A DNA stretch of 64,000 nt from Bemisia tabaci (Eukaryota > Arthropoda > Insecta > Hemiptera > Aleyrodidae). Of this stretch, positions 11,191-23,200 are shown one piece after another. Below the pieces are notes generated by a model. It was not told the origin of the DNA, did not search any database, and worked only from the letters and a program-made list of their open reading frames with translations. The stretch lies in NCBI RefSeq assembly GCF_918797505.1, contig NC_092793.1, forward strand, positions 73,095,912 to 73,159,911, in the 5' to 3' direction. Within the stretch, counting starts at the first letter, position 1. Every line of letters begins with the position of its first letter. The translations under genes and the position numbers were made by a program.

Positions 11191-11337
11191 AGAGCTAGAT
11201 TTAAAAAAAAGAAAAACTATCAACCTGCATCCTGCAATCCTAATTTTTCGACCGGATCAGGCGACTCCTCTTCACGATCGTCACCCTGATCGTCGCGTCG
11301 CGTCGTCGTCAAGTCTCGTCGTCGCTCCTCCGACGTT

Positions 11338-11675
11338 AGCGGACTGATTATTGAAATTGATAGACAAAGAAGAAATAGGGGTTTGGAGCTATCCCAATCC
11401 TGGGGGGCGATTATTGAAACTGATAGACAAAGCGATAGACAAAGATGACATAGGAAGTATAAAGCAATTCTATTGGTTGAAATGGGTGGTTCTCATCGAC
11501 TAAGGGGGAAAATGATAGACTAACTGTCGGGTTTCTCGTGGGTTGCCGTTACTTAGTCGATTACCTACCTCCTTTGTCCATTGCAACAACCCGTTTCCAC
11601 CAATAGGATCCCTCCAAATCCCTTTTGTCGTCTTTGTCTACCGCTTTATCTATCAGTTTCAATAATCGGTCCGCT
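11338..11675. mobile_element. 338-bp TIR element (family E)
   Basis: The inverted ends are AGCGGACTGATTATTGAAAT and the inverse, TTTCAATAATCGGTCCGCT; GATAGACAAAG is part of the repeated arm. A partial third copy of the arm (GCGATTATTGAAACTGATAG) occurs internally at about 11407. Non-coding, MITE-like. Confidence 0.75.
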
Positions 11676-13098
11676 GGACCGCCTCCCCACCTGTCCTACA
11701 AGGACCTATAGTAACGTCATTTATGATCAGTTTTTTAGTCATAAATCTTTTTTTGAAGGTTTATTCTCCTGTTAGCAGCTGCTCTCTCAAAGCTGTTTTA
11801 TTTTCACGGAGCGATAATTAATATTCGCATTTAAAACAGGGGGGGGGGGGGTTTCAGTTTTTTCTCTCCTGATCTTCGATGTGTTTTTTTCTGCTACCTC
11901 GCAACAGCGCTCAAGTGCAGCAAGAAGCAATTAAAACATCCGAGACACTGTCTCTGCCATCAGCGCCATAAATTAGGTGCCCAGATCTTCCGCCAATTAA
12001 TCGCTTCGGCCTCAGAGTTCATCAGCCGTTCCAAATTAATTACCAATGTCATATTCTCCATACGGATTCGCACTTACTTTTCGCCCACCATGTTTCGATT
12101 GTTCTCACTTCCGTATGATCTTCCCGAGAAACCTGCGAGCATCGTAAAGTTTTCTCTTTTTCCGTCGTGCATCTCCAAGGCGAACGAAATTAAGAAACGG
12201 ATCTGTATGTTTGCTGTATCGATTCCAGTTACGCCTACCCCTCTAAGATCTTAAGTATGTCCATCCCGTTGTGATCCAACTTAATTGCAGTTTAATGGAG
12301 CTAGCGCTGTTAGCTTTCATGGAAAAACAATAGAAATTTCGCGTGAAATGTTTCATAAAATTTCACGCAAGATGTGGAAGGTTTGAAAAATGCGATTATG
12401 AAAGAGATGAACAATTTAACAATATGATTGAGAATTGGATATTTTGCCCTAACCGCAGTGATCCACCGTAATGTCTATTAATAAGTCAATTACAATGCCA
12501 AAGGTTGAGATCCAATAGAAGATGTATCCTGAATGATCATATAAATTCTAGAAAGAGGGAAAGAAAGTTTGATTATACATGACTTCCAAAGTATGTATAG
12601 GTAATACTCGGTCAACTTGGTTGGTTTTTATTTGCATTTTGCCAACCGGGAGGTTTAAGTGCTCTATGAGCCACATGGAAACTGAGAGAGACACACTATG
12701 GTCCATTGGCTCTCGAATGCATAGAAATCGCCTTCAAAATATCAAATCTGCAATTCCACGACTGTTGCATTGGAATAGTCAACGTTACCGCTGGTTGAAG
12801 GAACGTCCTTCAACCGGTTTTATGCAGTTTTATGCTTGTCCTCCCTCTGCAATTCGTTGAATCATGTGTTCTTATTTTTGACATCAGTTATGGGTCAGTT
12901 GTGCAGTTTTAAGATTTTTGGTGTCGTAGGAATTTTTCTGGAGTATTTCAAACCTCCGGAAACCTTCCAAAATCCAAGTGAAACGCCCCAAAATTTAGAC
13001 TTACAAAACGGTCTCTCTTCTGCGAGAACAGGGCCGAAACGCTCGCGACGTTACAATAAGTTCATGGGTGAGCTCTGAACAAAGCTTTTTTGAGCTGT
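11676..13098. other. Spacer without recognised gene
   Basis: There is a G run at about 11840-11851. The rest is plain AT-rich sequence. An open frame at 12579-12860 shows no domain or splice context and was not accepted. Confidence 0.45.
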
Positions 13099-13408
13099 CA
13101 GGGTGTCTGCAAGTCCGGAATTTCCGGAAAGTCTGGAAATAGCACTGATTTTTCAAGCGCGGTCCGGAAGTTCTGAAGAAGTGCGGAAATTTCGCAAGGA
13201 GGTCCGGAATTTTTTCCTTCTTTTGTCATTTTTGTCGCAATTTGAGCGAGGAATTCAACTTTTTGAAACTTTCCGAATTTCGTCGATTGGAGGTACTGAA
13301 GAAGTACTGAATTTTTTTGTTGAGGAGGTACTGAATTTCTTGGGAATGTACTGGAAAAGTGCTGCAAAAGTACTGATTTTTGGCCAGCCTGTTTTAGTAG
13401 ACACCCTG
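13099..13408. mobile_element. CAGGGTGTCT repeat (family F, copy 1)
   Basis: It starts CAGGGTGTCTGCAAGTCCGG and ends with TTTTAGTAGACACCCTG, giving short inverted termini. The interior is built of diverged, tandem-like units around CCGGAA and GGTACTGAA. A second copy is at 18378-18639. The open frames on both strands across it arise from the repeat and are not genes. Confidence 0.7.
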
Positions 13409-14032
13409 GCTCATGAAGCATTTGTGTACTTTTAAAGTGACAACGTCGCGTCGTTCCCCCAGCAAAATGTTCCGTTTAATGCTTTCATTAAAAGTCATGT
13501 ACATCCCTGCTCCTTGCAACGGGCTCATGTCATTTTTCCCTTATCACATCTACTTCCTCGAACATCATTTTTTTTAACTCTCACTCATTCTGTCATCTAG
13601 CATAACTCACAGCTTTAAAAGTGTGTGCACTTAAGAAGCAGCAAACAAGTTGTGAATATCTCGCCGTCTTGAAGTTTTATCTCCCGTACGTAAATATCGT
13701 CCGATACAACTCTCAGAGACAGGAACCCACGCGATTGACTAATATTTTGCCAAACGTCTGGCGAATTTCAATGACTTAATCTCAGTCAGATTGTACAACG
13801 CTTCAATAAATGGAATCCACTAGTAATACTCGCACCATCTTCAGCCGTAGATAAGTTCAAAATCGATTATGAGTCATTTAACATCATCATGGGAATCGAG
13901 GATTTTTCCTGGAATTTCTGAAGTCTTGAGAAAATTCAGGAAATGTATCTGAACTAAGTAACATGTATTAGAATATTATCGAAAAATATTTTCGCAGTTT
14001 TTGTAAAATTGGTTCATTTTGTTTTGTTACAG
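13409..14032. other. Unique sequence before first recognised exon
   Basis: No exon encoding the expected Dopey N-terminus was seen. The 3' end gives the acceptor TTTTGTTACAG at 14022-14032. Confidence 0.5.
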
Positions 14033-14219
14033 GTCATTCAAAGCCACTCAAAATTTCCAGTCATCCCGAGGAAAATTAAAATAAGTAAACGCTTGGCACA
14101 ATGTATGCACCCCACTCTTCCGTCGGGGGTTCACAAAAAAGCCTTAGATACGTACAACACAATTTTCAAATGTATAGGAACGAACCGCTTGAGTCAAGAA
14201 CTTTTTATCTACAGCGCAG
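14033..14219 (+). CDS. DOP1: DOP1 core exon 1 (Dopey N-terminal domain)
   Basis: Starts in phase 0 after TGTTACAG and encodes VIQSHSKFPVIPRKIKISKR and RLAQCMHPTLPSGVHKKALD, the most conserved stretch of the Dopey N-terminal domain. It ends in YSAG at a GTGATT donor. The preceding part of the protein (LGKLNK-type sequence in homologues) is missing. The 806-bp intron that follows holds nothing recognised. Confidence 0.92.
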
Positions 14220-17200
14220 GTGATTACAAATTTTTCATTGGATTGCTTTTCATTCATTTATCCTCAAGGATACAAGATAGGTTTTAGTTTTGATAGACAT
14301 TTTTATCATAAATGAGACTGTCCATAATAAAAGTGATATTTGTTGCACAAAGCCTCAAAATTGAATTATTGATAACAGAGCATCAAGGAATGTTTCTAAC
14401 ACTTTTTGGATCAAAAATTGCCTATTGTATATACCATTTCAAAGCAGAGATGGCGGTTTGAAGCTTGCAATTTTGAAAAGTGCTTTATAAGAAAGGTCAT
14501 TACATTCTCATCTGTCGCCATGTTCATGGTACAAAATTGCCGGATTTTAATGCAAGTTTTCGTCCTCTCGTCGCACAATGATAACCCAAACCACTCATAA
14601 CTTATTCAGCAGGACACTGGATAAAGTTTTCGATTGAAATCTTAAAATCTGATTTATCGATCTAGCTTGACAAATATACATCTCTATAAAACTACATTGA
14701 TTTGAACCTCCGATGAGTGCCTCTAATATTTCCCTAAAACATTGTGTTTTGTTTCTTTTTAATAAACGAAAGAACATTCATACTTAGTAATTTGTTCAGC
14801 ACTGTAACGTTCCCAACAATTCCACAACTGTGCATTTTTTTTCTATTTATGACAGAATAATGCTCCTCTGGATAAATTAGGTGTGTAATGTTCTTAACGA
14901 TCCCACAACAGTTCATTTTTTCCCCTACTTATGATCGATTAATGCACCTTTGGATATACCAGACATTAGTATCCTTGGATACAAAGCACCACGTTAATGC
15001 TGTCTTCACTATTTTTGGTTTACAGGTTTATTTCCCTTATTGGGTTACGCAGAACAGAGTGTGCGACCCATCCTTTTAGGAATTTATGAAACTCATTTCG
15101 TACCCCTAGGGGAAAGGCTCGGCCCAGCCTTGAGTGGTTTTTTAAGTGGTGTATTGCCTGGTCTTGAAGAAGGCTACGACTATTATGATAGGTGAGCTCT
15201 TTTGTCTGATGCTTTTACTGCTTATTTAAATTCTTTTGAAATGGCTCCACCATTTTTTTTCTTCGAGTTCTAAACTGAATGTTAGCGTTGAATATGAGAG
15301 ATCCCTGCTGCAGTTCTGCATGAAAAATTGAATCCTGTCAGTGCTTTCCGATTTTTCCAGGTAACTGTGACCATTTTCAAGTGGTCATATTTCAGAAATC
15401 AGATAATGTCAACTCAAAAATTGTAGGAAAATAAAAATTAAATTTTGTGTCCAACAAAGAATGTTTAAGTTTGTTTAAGAGTCGCCCAGTGCTATGTAAA
15501 CTCCAGAACCTTTGCACCATCAGGAGGCTCCATTTAAGAGTAAAATTAGTAAATAAACAAATGTAATCAAAAGCGGTTGAAATGCAGCGAAGTTATTCAT
15601 TTGTAAAGGTTTTCACTTTAAAAAAAGGCAATGCCACAACCAAGCGCCTCTGGAAAAAACCGCAACTATTTTTAAGTATCTCCAATGCTACTAAGCTAAG
15701 TGTCCATAGTTTGCAAATACCTTGAGGCATTTTTATTCGTTTTTCACACTTCTTTTTCACGTCACATATGTTTAAGTTTTTTTATTTTTTTGTGTGCCAA
15801 TTTTTTGAAATTGTTTTTATTTCTTCTCATCAACAGAACGATAGAACTTCTTCACAAAGTATGCGAAGGAGTTGGTCCTCCTATTTTCTACGGTCATCTT
15901 TGGGAATGCCTTGCCTCAAACGAAGCCATCCGATTGGCTGCCATAACTTTTATTTTAGGGAACTTTGACAAGAAAAAAACCATGGAAGATCAGCTTTACA
16001 TCATGGGAACAAATGTTGATGTAATGGTAAGCAGTTCTTTCTCTTTTGTTGCTGATTAAGCTTCATTGGATACCAATAATTCTTGCACGTCAGTGCTTCT
16101 CTAAATATTTTCTGTCGCTCTCCCAGAAAATTATGATATTGACTCTAAGATGCAAGAACATGATGCCAATATTCGCCTTAAAACTTATGTTCTCTAATGG
16201 AGACAGTCCGATTTTTCCTTTCATTTAAAACTGAGTAAGAAATAGGTAATATGCGCAGTAAATTCAAATGAGTTTTAAAGTACAGCTAAGTTCTGTAGTG
16301 TGTATAGATTCATGATTTCGGCAGATTCCGTTAAAAGTTCTGTCGTTGCAAATGTTTGCAATGTTATTAGAAGAAATCATGGCATTATGTTAATAAAACA
16401 TGGTTGCATTTATCCCTGGTAGTTTTTTAAAAAGAAGAAGAAGAAATTTAAAAGGATGAATTAAGCATTCAGTGTCCTGCAAATAGGAATGGAATACAAT
16501 GAAATAAATTGAATTTTAAATCTGAACTTTTCAAGTAAGTGGCATATAATTTTGGCAAGGTTTTCATCACTTTCTTTATTTTACAGGTAAATGGGTTGTG
16601 TGCGTGTGTGGAAGATTCGGGTGTTTTGGTACAGAGGAGTGTCTTAGATCTTTTACTCGTTGGATTCCCAATGCATAATAAGCAACTAGTTCGAAGTGAT
16701 ATGACAAGGATTGTAACAGCTGCCCTTGACACCTTGCTCCGGAGGGACATGTCGCTTAACAGGCAAGTCTGATATCACTTCATATTTTGTAGCTTGTAAT
16801 TAAGCATGATGTCTGCAGATTCCGTCAAAAGTTTAGAGGTCGTTTTAGAGGGTGTGGCGGTATGTTGGTAATGATAAGTATAACGAGATTGTATTGCAAT
16901 CTCTTAGAAAAACATTGTTGCATTTATCCCTGGGAATTCTTAAGACTTGTGCTTATCTGCAATGTGTTAGTTCTCCATCACACAAGCTCCTTAATTAAAG
17001 CAAGTATCAAGCGAATACATAAAACCGTTTTCAAGCAATATCTGCCAAACATCTTATCACAGCTTCTGTTAATCCTTTTCCTTGAGGATTCCAAAAATGT
17101 GTTATTTTTTGGACGAAACATAGATTTTCAGAAATTTCCTCTTACAACTTTATTTTTTCAATTTATTCTACAGATTCAGCTCTGTTCTTCCTGTTTTTAT

Positions 17201-20200
17201 CCTGTGAAACTTGGAGTAACAGAAAAAGATAAAGTGATAAGGCTGCTCTATTCTAATAAAGCTTAGAAATAAGTGATGAGGGGAAAAGAAAGCAGAGGAA
17301 GTACATCGATTGTTTGTCATAATCTTTGTCGTAATTTCATGATTTTTCTCATCAAGTAGTTTAGAGGATTGCGTAATTCCTTTGACTTAACTTTAGCGTA
17401 TTAATCGTGGCGAATGTAAATGCATATCTAAATATTCCTGTCAACATCCATTTTTCCTCAGAAAAGATAATAGGTACAATTTTCAATTTTTATTTATCTT
17501 CATAGATGTCCATGAAATTTGACCACTAATTCACGAATGATTTTTAAATAAAAATGTGGTCAAAAGATTGTGCGCTTATTCCTCAGTTATAAGCAGTTGT
17601 GTCTCTTGGTAAGAAATAACCGGCATAGGATCTGGTGTGGGGTTTGCAGCGGCAAGTTGAACTGCTCTTGGTAGTTGACCCATGGATTTTTTGTTTTAAG
17701 AAATAACAATGTGTTTTTCTTTTTCGGATGTAACTTTGCTTGAATTGTTCAAAAATGGTAAGGGATAGTAAAATACTGGGTGATCCATACTGGAAGCATC
17801 GCCTATTTTTCATCATCATTGCTTGATATATTAGTTTTTGCAGTTATTGGATGAGTGAAATCTATTGTGAATTGCCTTTAGACTTTGGTCTAGTGGCTTT
17901 TGCAAGAAGAAACAAAATATCACTAACGAATTGAGCAGCATCCGTGCCAATTTCAAGTTATCATTGTCTGAAACTTGCCTTTATGTCCGTTACAATAGGC
18001 GTTTGTTTGCATGGCTTCTTGGGTCGGAGGTGAATATGGCATTAGTTAGTGCAGAGGTGCAGCAGAGCAAAGAAGTCACCTCCCTGGACACGGTAAACTG
18101 GTACTTTGAAACCTACTCAAGGGAACTTCTCACTCAGGTAATTCTTCCAGCCAGCTCTTTCAATTTCCTTCAAAGGAGTTTGAAAAATTGCAAGATTTTC
18201 ATCGCTTTAGCACTAATAGAGAGGCTACCGTCAGTTAATACCAGAAAACCTGGAAAATATTAGGAATTTCGATGTCAGCAGAAAAATATCAGGAAATTCG
18301 ATGTCAGCAGAAAGATATCAGGAAAATCAGTCCTGAATCGGGAAATTCCGAGTGAATCAAGCATTTTTGAACTACATCAGGGTGTCTACAAGTCCGAAAT
18401 TTCCAGAAAGTCTGGAAATAGTGCTGATTTTTTAAGAGCGGTTCGGAATTTTTTCCATTTTTTGGTCATGAACTAGAAATTCAAATTTTTTAAATTTTGT
18501 ATGATTTCTTTAATTGGAGTCACTGAAAAAGCACTGAATTTTTCTATTGAGGAAATACCTACTGAATTTCTTGGGAATGCACTGAAAACGCAACGTAAAA
18601 GTACTAATTTTTGGCCAGCCTGTTTTATTAGACACCCTGTGCATGCAATTTAGCAAACGCCAAATTGAAACATTTCACTCCATTCATTAAATGTGTTGGT
18701 TTGTAAGATTAAACAAGTGCCAATTTACTCGCGCAAAGAAACTAGGAAATTTCATTTAAAATATCAAGAAGAATGTGGAAAATATCAGGAAATCCAAAAT
18801 GAATTTTTAGTAGACACCCTATCCAAGTGGCGTGTACAATTTGGCTGCAAATCAACTTTTTTCAATCCTGAACTTAAAGCTGACAATTGCCCTGAGCCTC
18901 AACTAAAAATGATAAATTACATGTACTTGTCTTTGTCTCTTAAAATACTCTTTACTAATCTTGAAAAAGAGTATCGCAACTGATATTTTGAACATTTCAA
19001 GTTGCACTTCCTTTGCCCAGATGTTGTGTACCCTCTTGTAAGTATCCATCAACATCAATCCAACTTTCAAGAAAAGATTCATCATACAGGGTAATAATTA
19101 AAGCAGTTTTTGAAAAAATATTTGATACAAAACTGCAAAGTTAACAAGTCTACTTCAAGGTATTAAAATACTGTACAAAAATAGATAAGGTTATTGTTGC
19201 TTTTTTGCATAGAGTACATAGAGTCGTAATGTAAGTGGGAGGGCTGGCGCCACTTTTAAGCATTTTCCATGTCCCGAATTCCAAGACTCCTGTGTGACGC
19301 CGGGTCACTTTTTCGATACATGATCGATTGTTTGCAATACCTGGGTACCCGGCCATCCGATGTAAACTAAGGAGATAGGAATTACCACGTATTCCACACC
19401 GCCATTTTGGACTGAACATGTATCGAAAAAGTGACCCGAGCTCGGTGCACACCAGGCTCGGAACTCGTCGAGCAGAACATGGCGCCAGCTCTCCCATTTA
19501 CATTACGACTCCATGTACTCTATGCTTTTTTGCTTCAATTTTAAATATTTTAAAACCCTTTTCCAGACTTTCATTTCACTAATACAAGATAATATTTTGT
19601 TCTTTTTTCAGGCCATCAAAATAACTTTAAATGAAGCAACTAGTCATAATCCTCACAATTTGAATCCTTACAAAATTTTGATCTCATTGATTGACAAACC
19701 TGAAATAGGCCCGGTGATCCTAGACGATATATTGTATGAAGTTTTCAGGTATTAAAACAAATTCTGTCTTACAATATTCTCATCAGTGATGATTAGTACT
19801 TCTTTTTTCAAGCCTCCACACCGTATTTTTCTCGTTTTTAATTAAAGATGCATTATTTTACCAAATGCTTTCAATGAGAGAAAACCGTGGTAGCATTTCA
19901 TTCCTATGGAGTTTTTAAAGTAAATGACCCCAGTGAAGGGTCACTTAATGATTAAGAATGACTTGAGGTCACTTCAGGAGAAGTGGTGGAGGGATCCATA
20001 GGGACCAGTTGAGATTTAAAGAAAGAACCATCAATCAATTGCTAAATTATGCTGAATTAAAAAATGACCATGATTCCTTCCCACTGCACAATAGCTTTTG
20101 GGGAAATTAAATTTCTCCTCAAAAAGCAAGAAATTATGAATTTGAAGGTTTATCACGACCTCTAAATGTTAATCATATTTGCAACAGTTTGACTACATGC

Positions 20201-23200
20201 ATTTTTAAACATTTATGAAAGTTCCTTTGTTAATTCTGAAATTTGTTATTTTCCTTCGTTGAAGTAAGCTACACCCTATTGTACTTTAATTCATTTTAAT
20301 TCTCTAAAATCATCCATAAGCCTTTTTCGTTGTAGTATCTTTAAGTTTGTGAGTTTTTTAGGAATTTATTCTACTTAAAAATTTCTGTCATGCAAAGTAT
20401 TTTTAAAAAAGTTAGGAAATCAAGGATGCTCTTGAGCAAGAGCACCTGATTTCAAAGTCCTCTGCATCCATAAAATAACATTTAATCCATTAATTTCAGG
20501 TTACTATATTTGTGCTATCACAATCCAGGAAGCAAAGCCTCTAATAGTAGTGAGTTGTTGAAAGCAGCAAATCTACTTTTTGGAGCTCTTGAGCCTCGTT
20601 ATTTATGGCAATACACCGGGACTCTCTTCTCTGATGCTTGTAAGAATATGAAGTCTCGCAACTACGATGAGTATTCGGAGCAGAAACCTGTTCAACCTGT
20701 CGGTAGTGGATACCCAATCCTAACAGAAGTAAGTCTTTTCTCAGGCGTAGAATATATTATTTATAATTTTTTTTTTCTATAATTCTGCTGAGATTTTAAT
20801 GAAAAAGGATCCGTCAACCAAATCAAGTAAGAGTCTGATTCAGGCATCAGCGCTTCAAAAAATGGCATAAAGTGTCTGGTCACTTTGAAAAAAACTCTAA
20901 TTTTTGTATTTCCAAGTCAATGAACTTGCTCTATGGAGTGATTGTGGCCTGTTTTTTAGTCTTTCTGTGTTGATCTCGTTTATTTTTCTTGAATAAAAAA
21001 AGTCCTTCAAATTGCTCTCCAAATAAATGAGTTAAATTTAGGAGATTTTGCTGTTTTTGTTTAGCTATGTTTGTTATTTTCAACCATTTCAATATTAATT
21101 GATTAAACTTCCCCTAAAGCTGGGACGATTATTATGTAAAGTATGACAAAAAGCGAAGTAACTTGTTTCAACCGTGAATGACTCAGAAGGTATAAAAATG
21201 AAAGGAATTCATCTTTATTTCGAAATACAATTTTTTGTTAATATTTCCTTTGTATATTTTTGCAGGTCTGTGCTATAATTGAATTTTTATTAGACGTGGT
21301 GCTATTAGAAACTTACTCGGAGACTCCCAGTGAACTCCTGCCGAGCCTCTTTTTACACATCATTACAACACTAACCGATCAGTGCGACTCTCTTTCGGCC
21401 AATCAAATGACAGTGTGCCTTCAACTTTGCACAAGACTCCTTTCCCGTATAACGCCTTCGGTCGTTATGCCGCAGCCTGTCGACCCACCGGCAGAAGCAA
21501 CAGTTGTTCCTAAAAGTAAACCTGCACAGCAACCAGGAAAAGCAGTGCCAGTTAAAAGCTTAGAACCAAAGAAAGAAATGCCCCAACCATTGAGTAGGGT
21601 TGATGATTTTAGTAGTATCGATTCAGAAGTGTCAACATTATCAGAATTTTTACCATCAAAATCCTTGGAAAATTTAAGTAGTCTAGATACAATTACATTA
21701 ACTGAAGATGCCACCTCTCAAAACTTGTCAATAGCAACATATTCAACCCTAGAAGCAAGCACTGCAGAGAGTCCCAACTCTGTAAGGTCAGCTGAACAAA
21801 ATTCCATTATGGAGAAGTGTTTGAAGCAGTACGAGAAATTTTATGTAACTTTTGTGTATGGAGTTCGTGTAAAAATAGGTGAAACTAAAGGAGTGTCAGT
21901 GTTATTAGACGCTCTAAAAATTAAATCCAATATTTCAACAGTTGAAGATAGAACTAAGCAACTCGAAAAGCTGCTACGATTAGTTATAGCCCCTGACTCC
22001 TCCTCAAGTGATAGTTGTGTTGTGCCGTTTAGCTCCACGAGTGATTCAGCGTTTGCATTCTCTGATAGTGATTACTCATCAGCAAGAAGTGAGTGCTGCG
22101 ACTCACTCGGTTCCGTATGGACCAAGTCCATGCATCTGTCTTCCAAGCTCCTAGTCGAGTTTTCAACATTCCAAACTTCTGTTGGCGACTCTGTGTTAGT
22201 TAGAAGAGAGCCATCTTTAGGTAATTATTTCATATGTATATATGTCCTTCCAGGGGTGCAGAAACTTCCAAGGGTTCCCTCATTTTAAGTTTTTGCAGAA
22301 TTTTGCCCGACACGCGGTCCACAGTTGGGTTCCCTCAAAACAGCGCAGTCAACAGTTTGGTTCCCCCCAAAACAGCGCGCTTGACAGTTAGGTTCCCTCA
22401 AAGTAGTGCACTTGACAGTCAAGTTCCCCCTAAACCCAAAAAAATAAATAAAAAAAAAAAACTCCCAACGTTCCCCCAATTTCTTTGTCCTTACATGGGT
22501 TCCCCATTTCACGTGAACGGCCGGTCACAAGGTTGGGAAGTTTCTGCACCCCTGTGTTCTTCCTATCTCTCCTTTCAATTTTTTGTCCAAACTAATGCTG
22601 AAATTATTACCTCTTTTAAATTACAGTCAAACCATTATTACAATGAAACTCAGGGGTGGTCGATCTCTTTTTTAACTAACTGACTTTAAATGAAAAAAAA
22701 GGGAGTAAAATCGGGGTGCAAAAAAAATAAAAAAAAAAAAATGATTTAAGAACACCCTTTTTTATCTACTTATTTTTCCTTTAAACTCGGAAGGAGCACT
22801 TTTGGTATAGGTAGCACAACTGACGGGCCACTGGCCATTATTGACCTTATATTATTAGAGTTGTGTGATAGAGGATTTTTAGGTTTGATTAAAATTTTAT
22901 TGCTTTAGAAAACATTAACTGTGATTACGATTTAATTTCAACTGAAATCAAAAATAGAATAAGTAATATAAAAAAGGAAGAAATTGAGTAAAAGTTTCTT
23001 TTTTTCAGTTTTTGTGGATTATAAAACCATGAAAAAGTTCAAGGATAAGGAATATTTTATCAAAAAACTTCTCAAAAGATTTTGGAAGCTAAAAATTTTA
23101 TTCCAATTTATTTTTCTTAGAATTTAAAATCATATAAATAGAAGAATCGTCCAAAAAAGTGTGATTCGTGATATTTTTCTTTTGTTTATGCTTGACAGCA

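Larger units (their letters stand above)
1..14032. other. Repeat-rich stretch upstream of first recognised exon
   Basis: No convincing gene was found in these 14 kb. They hold at least eight inverted-repeat elements (listed separately), long G or C homopolymers (for example near 9417-9435 and 9979-9993) and only short open frames. Dopey proteins normally begin with about 45 residues before the part encoded at 14033. A matching exon ending in phase 0 was not seen here, so I infer that this stretch is largely the first intron of the Dopey gene, with the start lying outside the window. The alternative is that a short first exon with little similarity was missed. Confidence 0.6.

Noticed and set aside
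13098..13435. Overlapping 107- and 110-codon frames on opposite strands
   Set aside because: They coincide exactly with a CAGGGTGTCT repeat, so they are repeat shadows.
16862..17266. 134-codon plus-strand frame in the GC-AG intron
   Set aside because: Including it breaks the well conserved MSLNR-RLFAWLLG join. No homology recognised.
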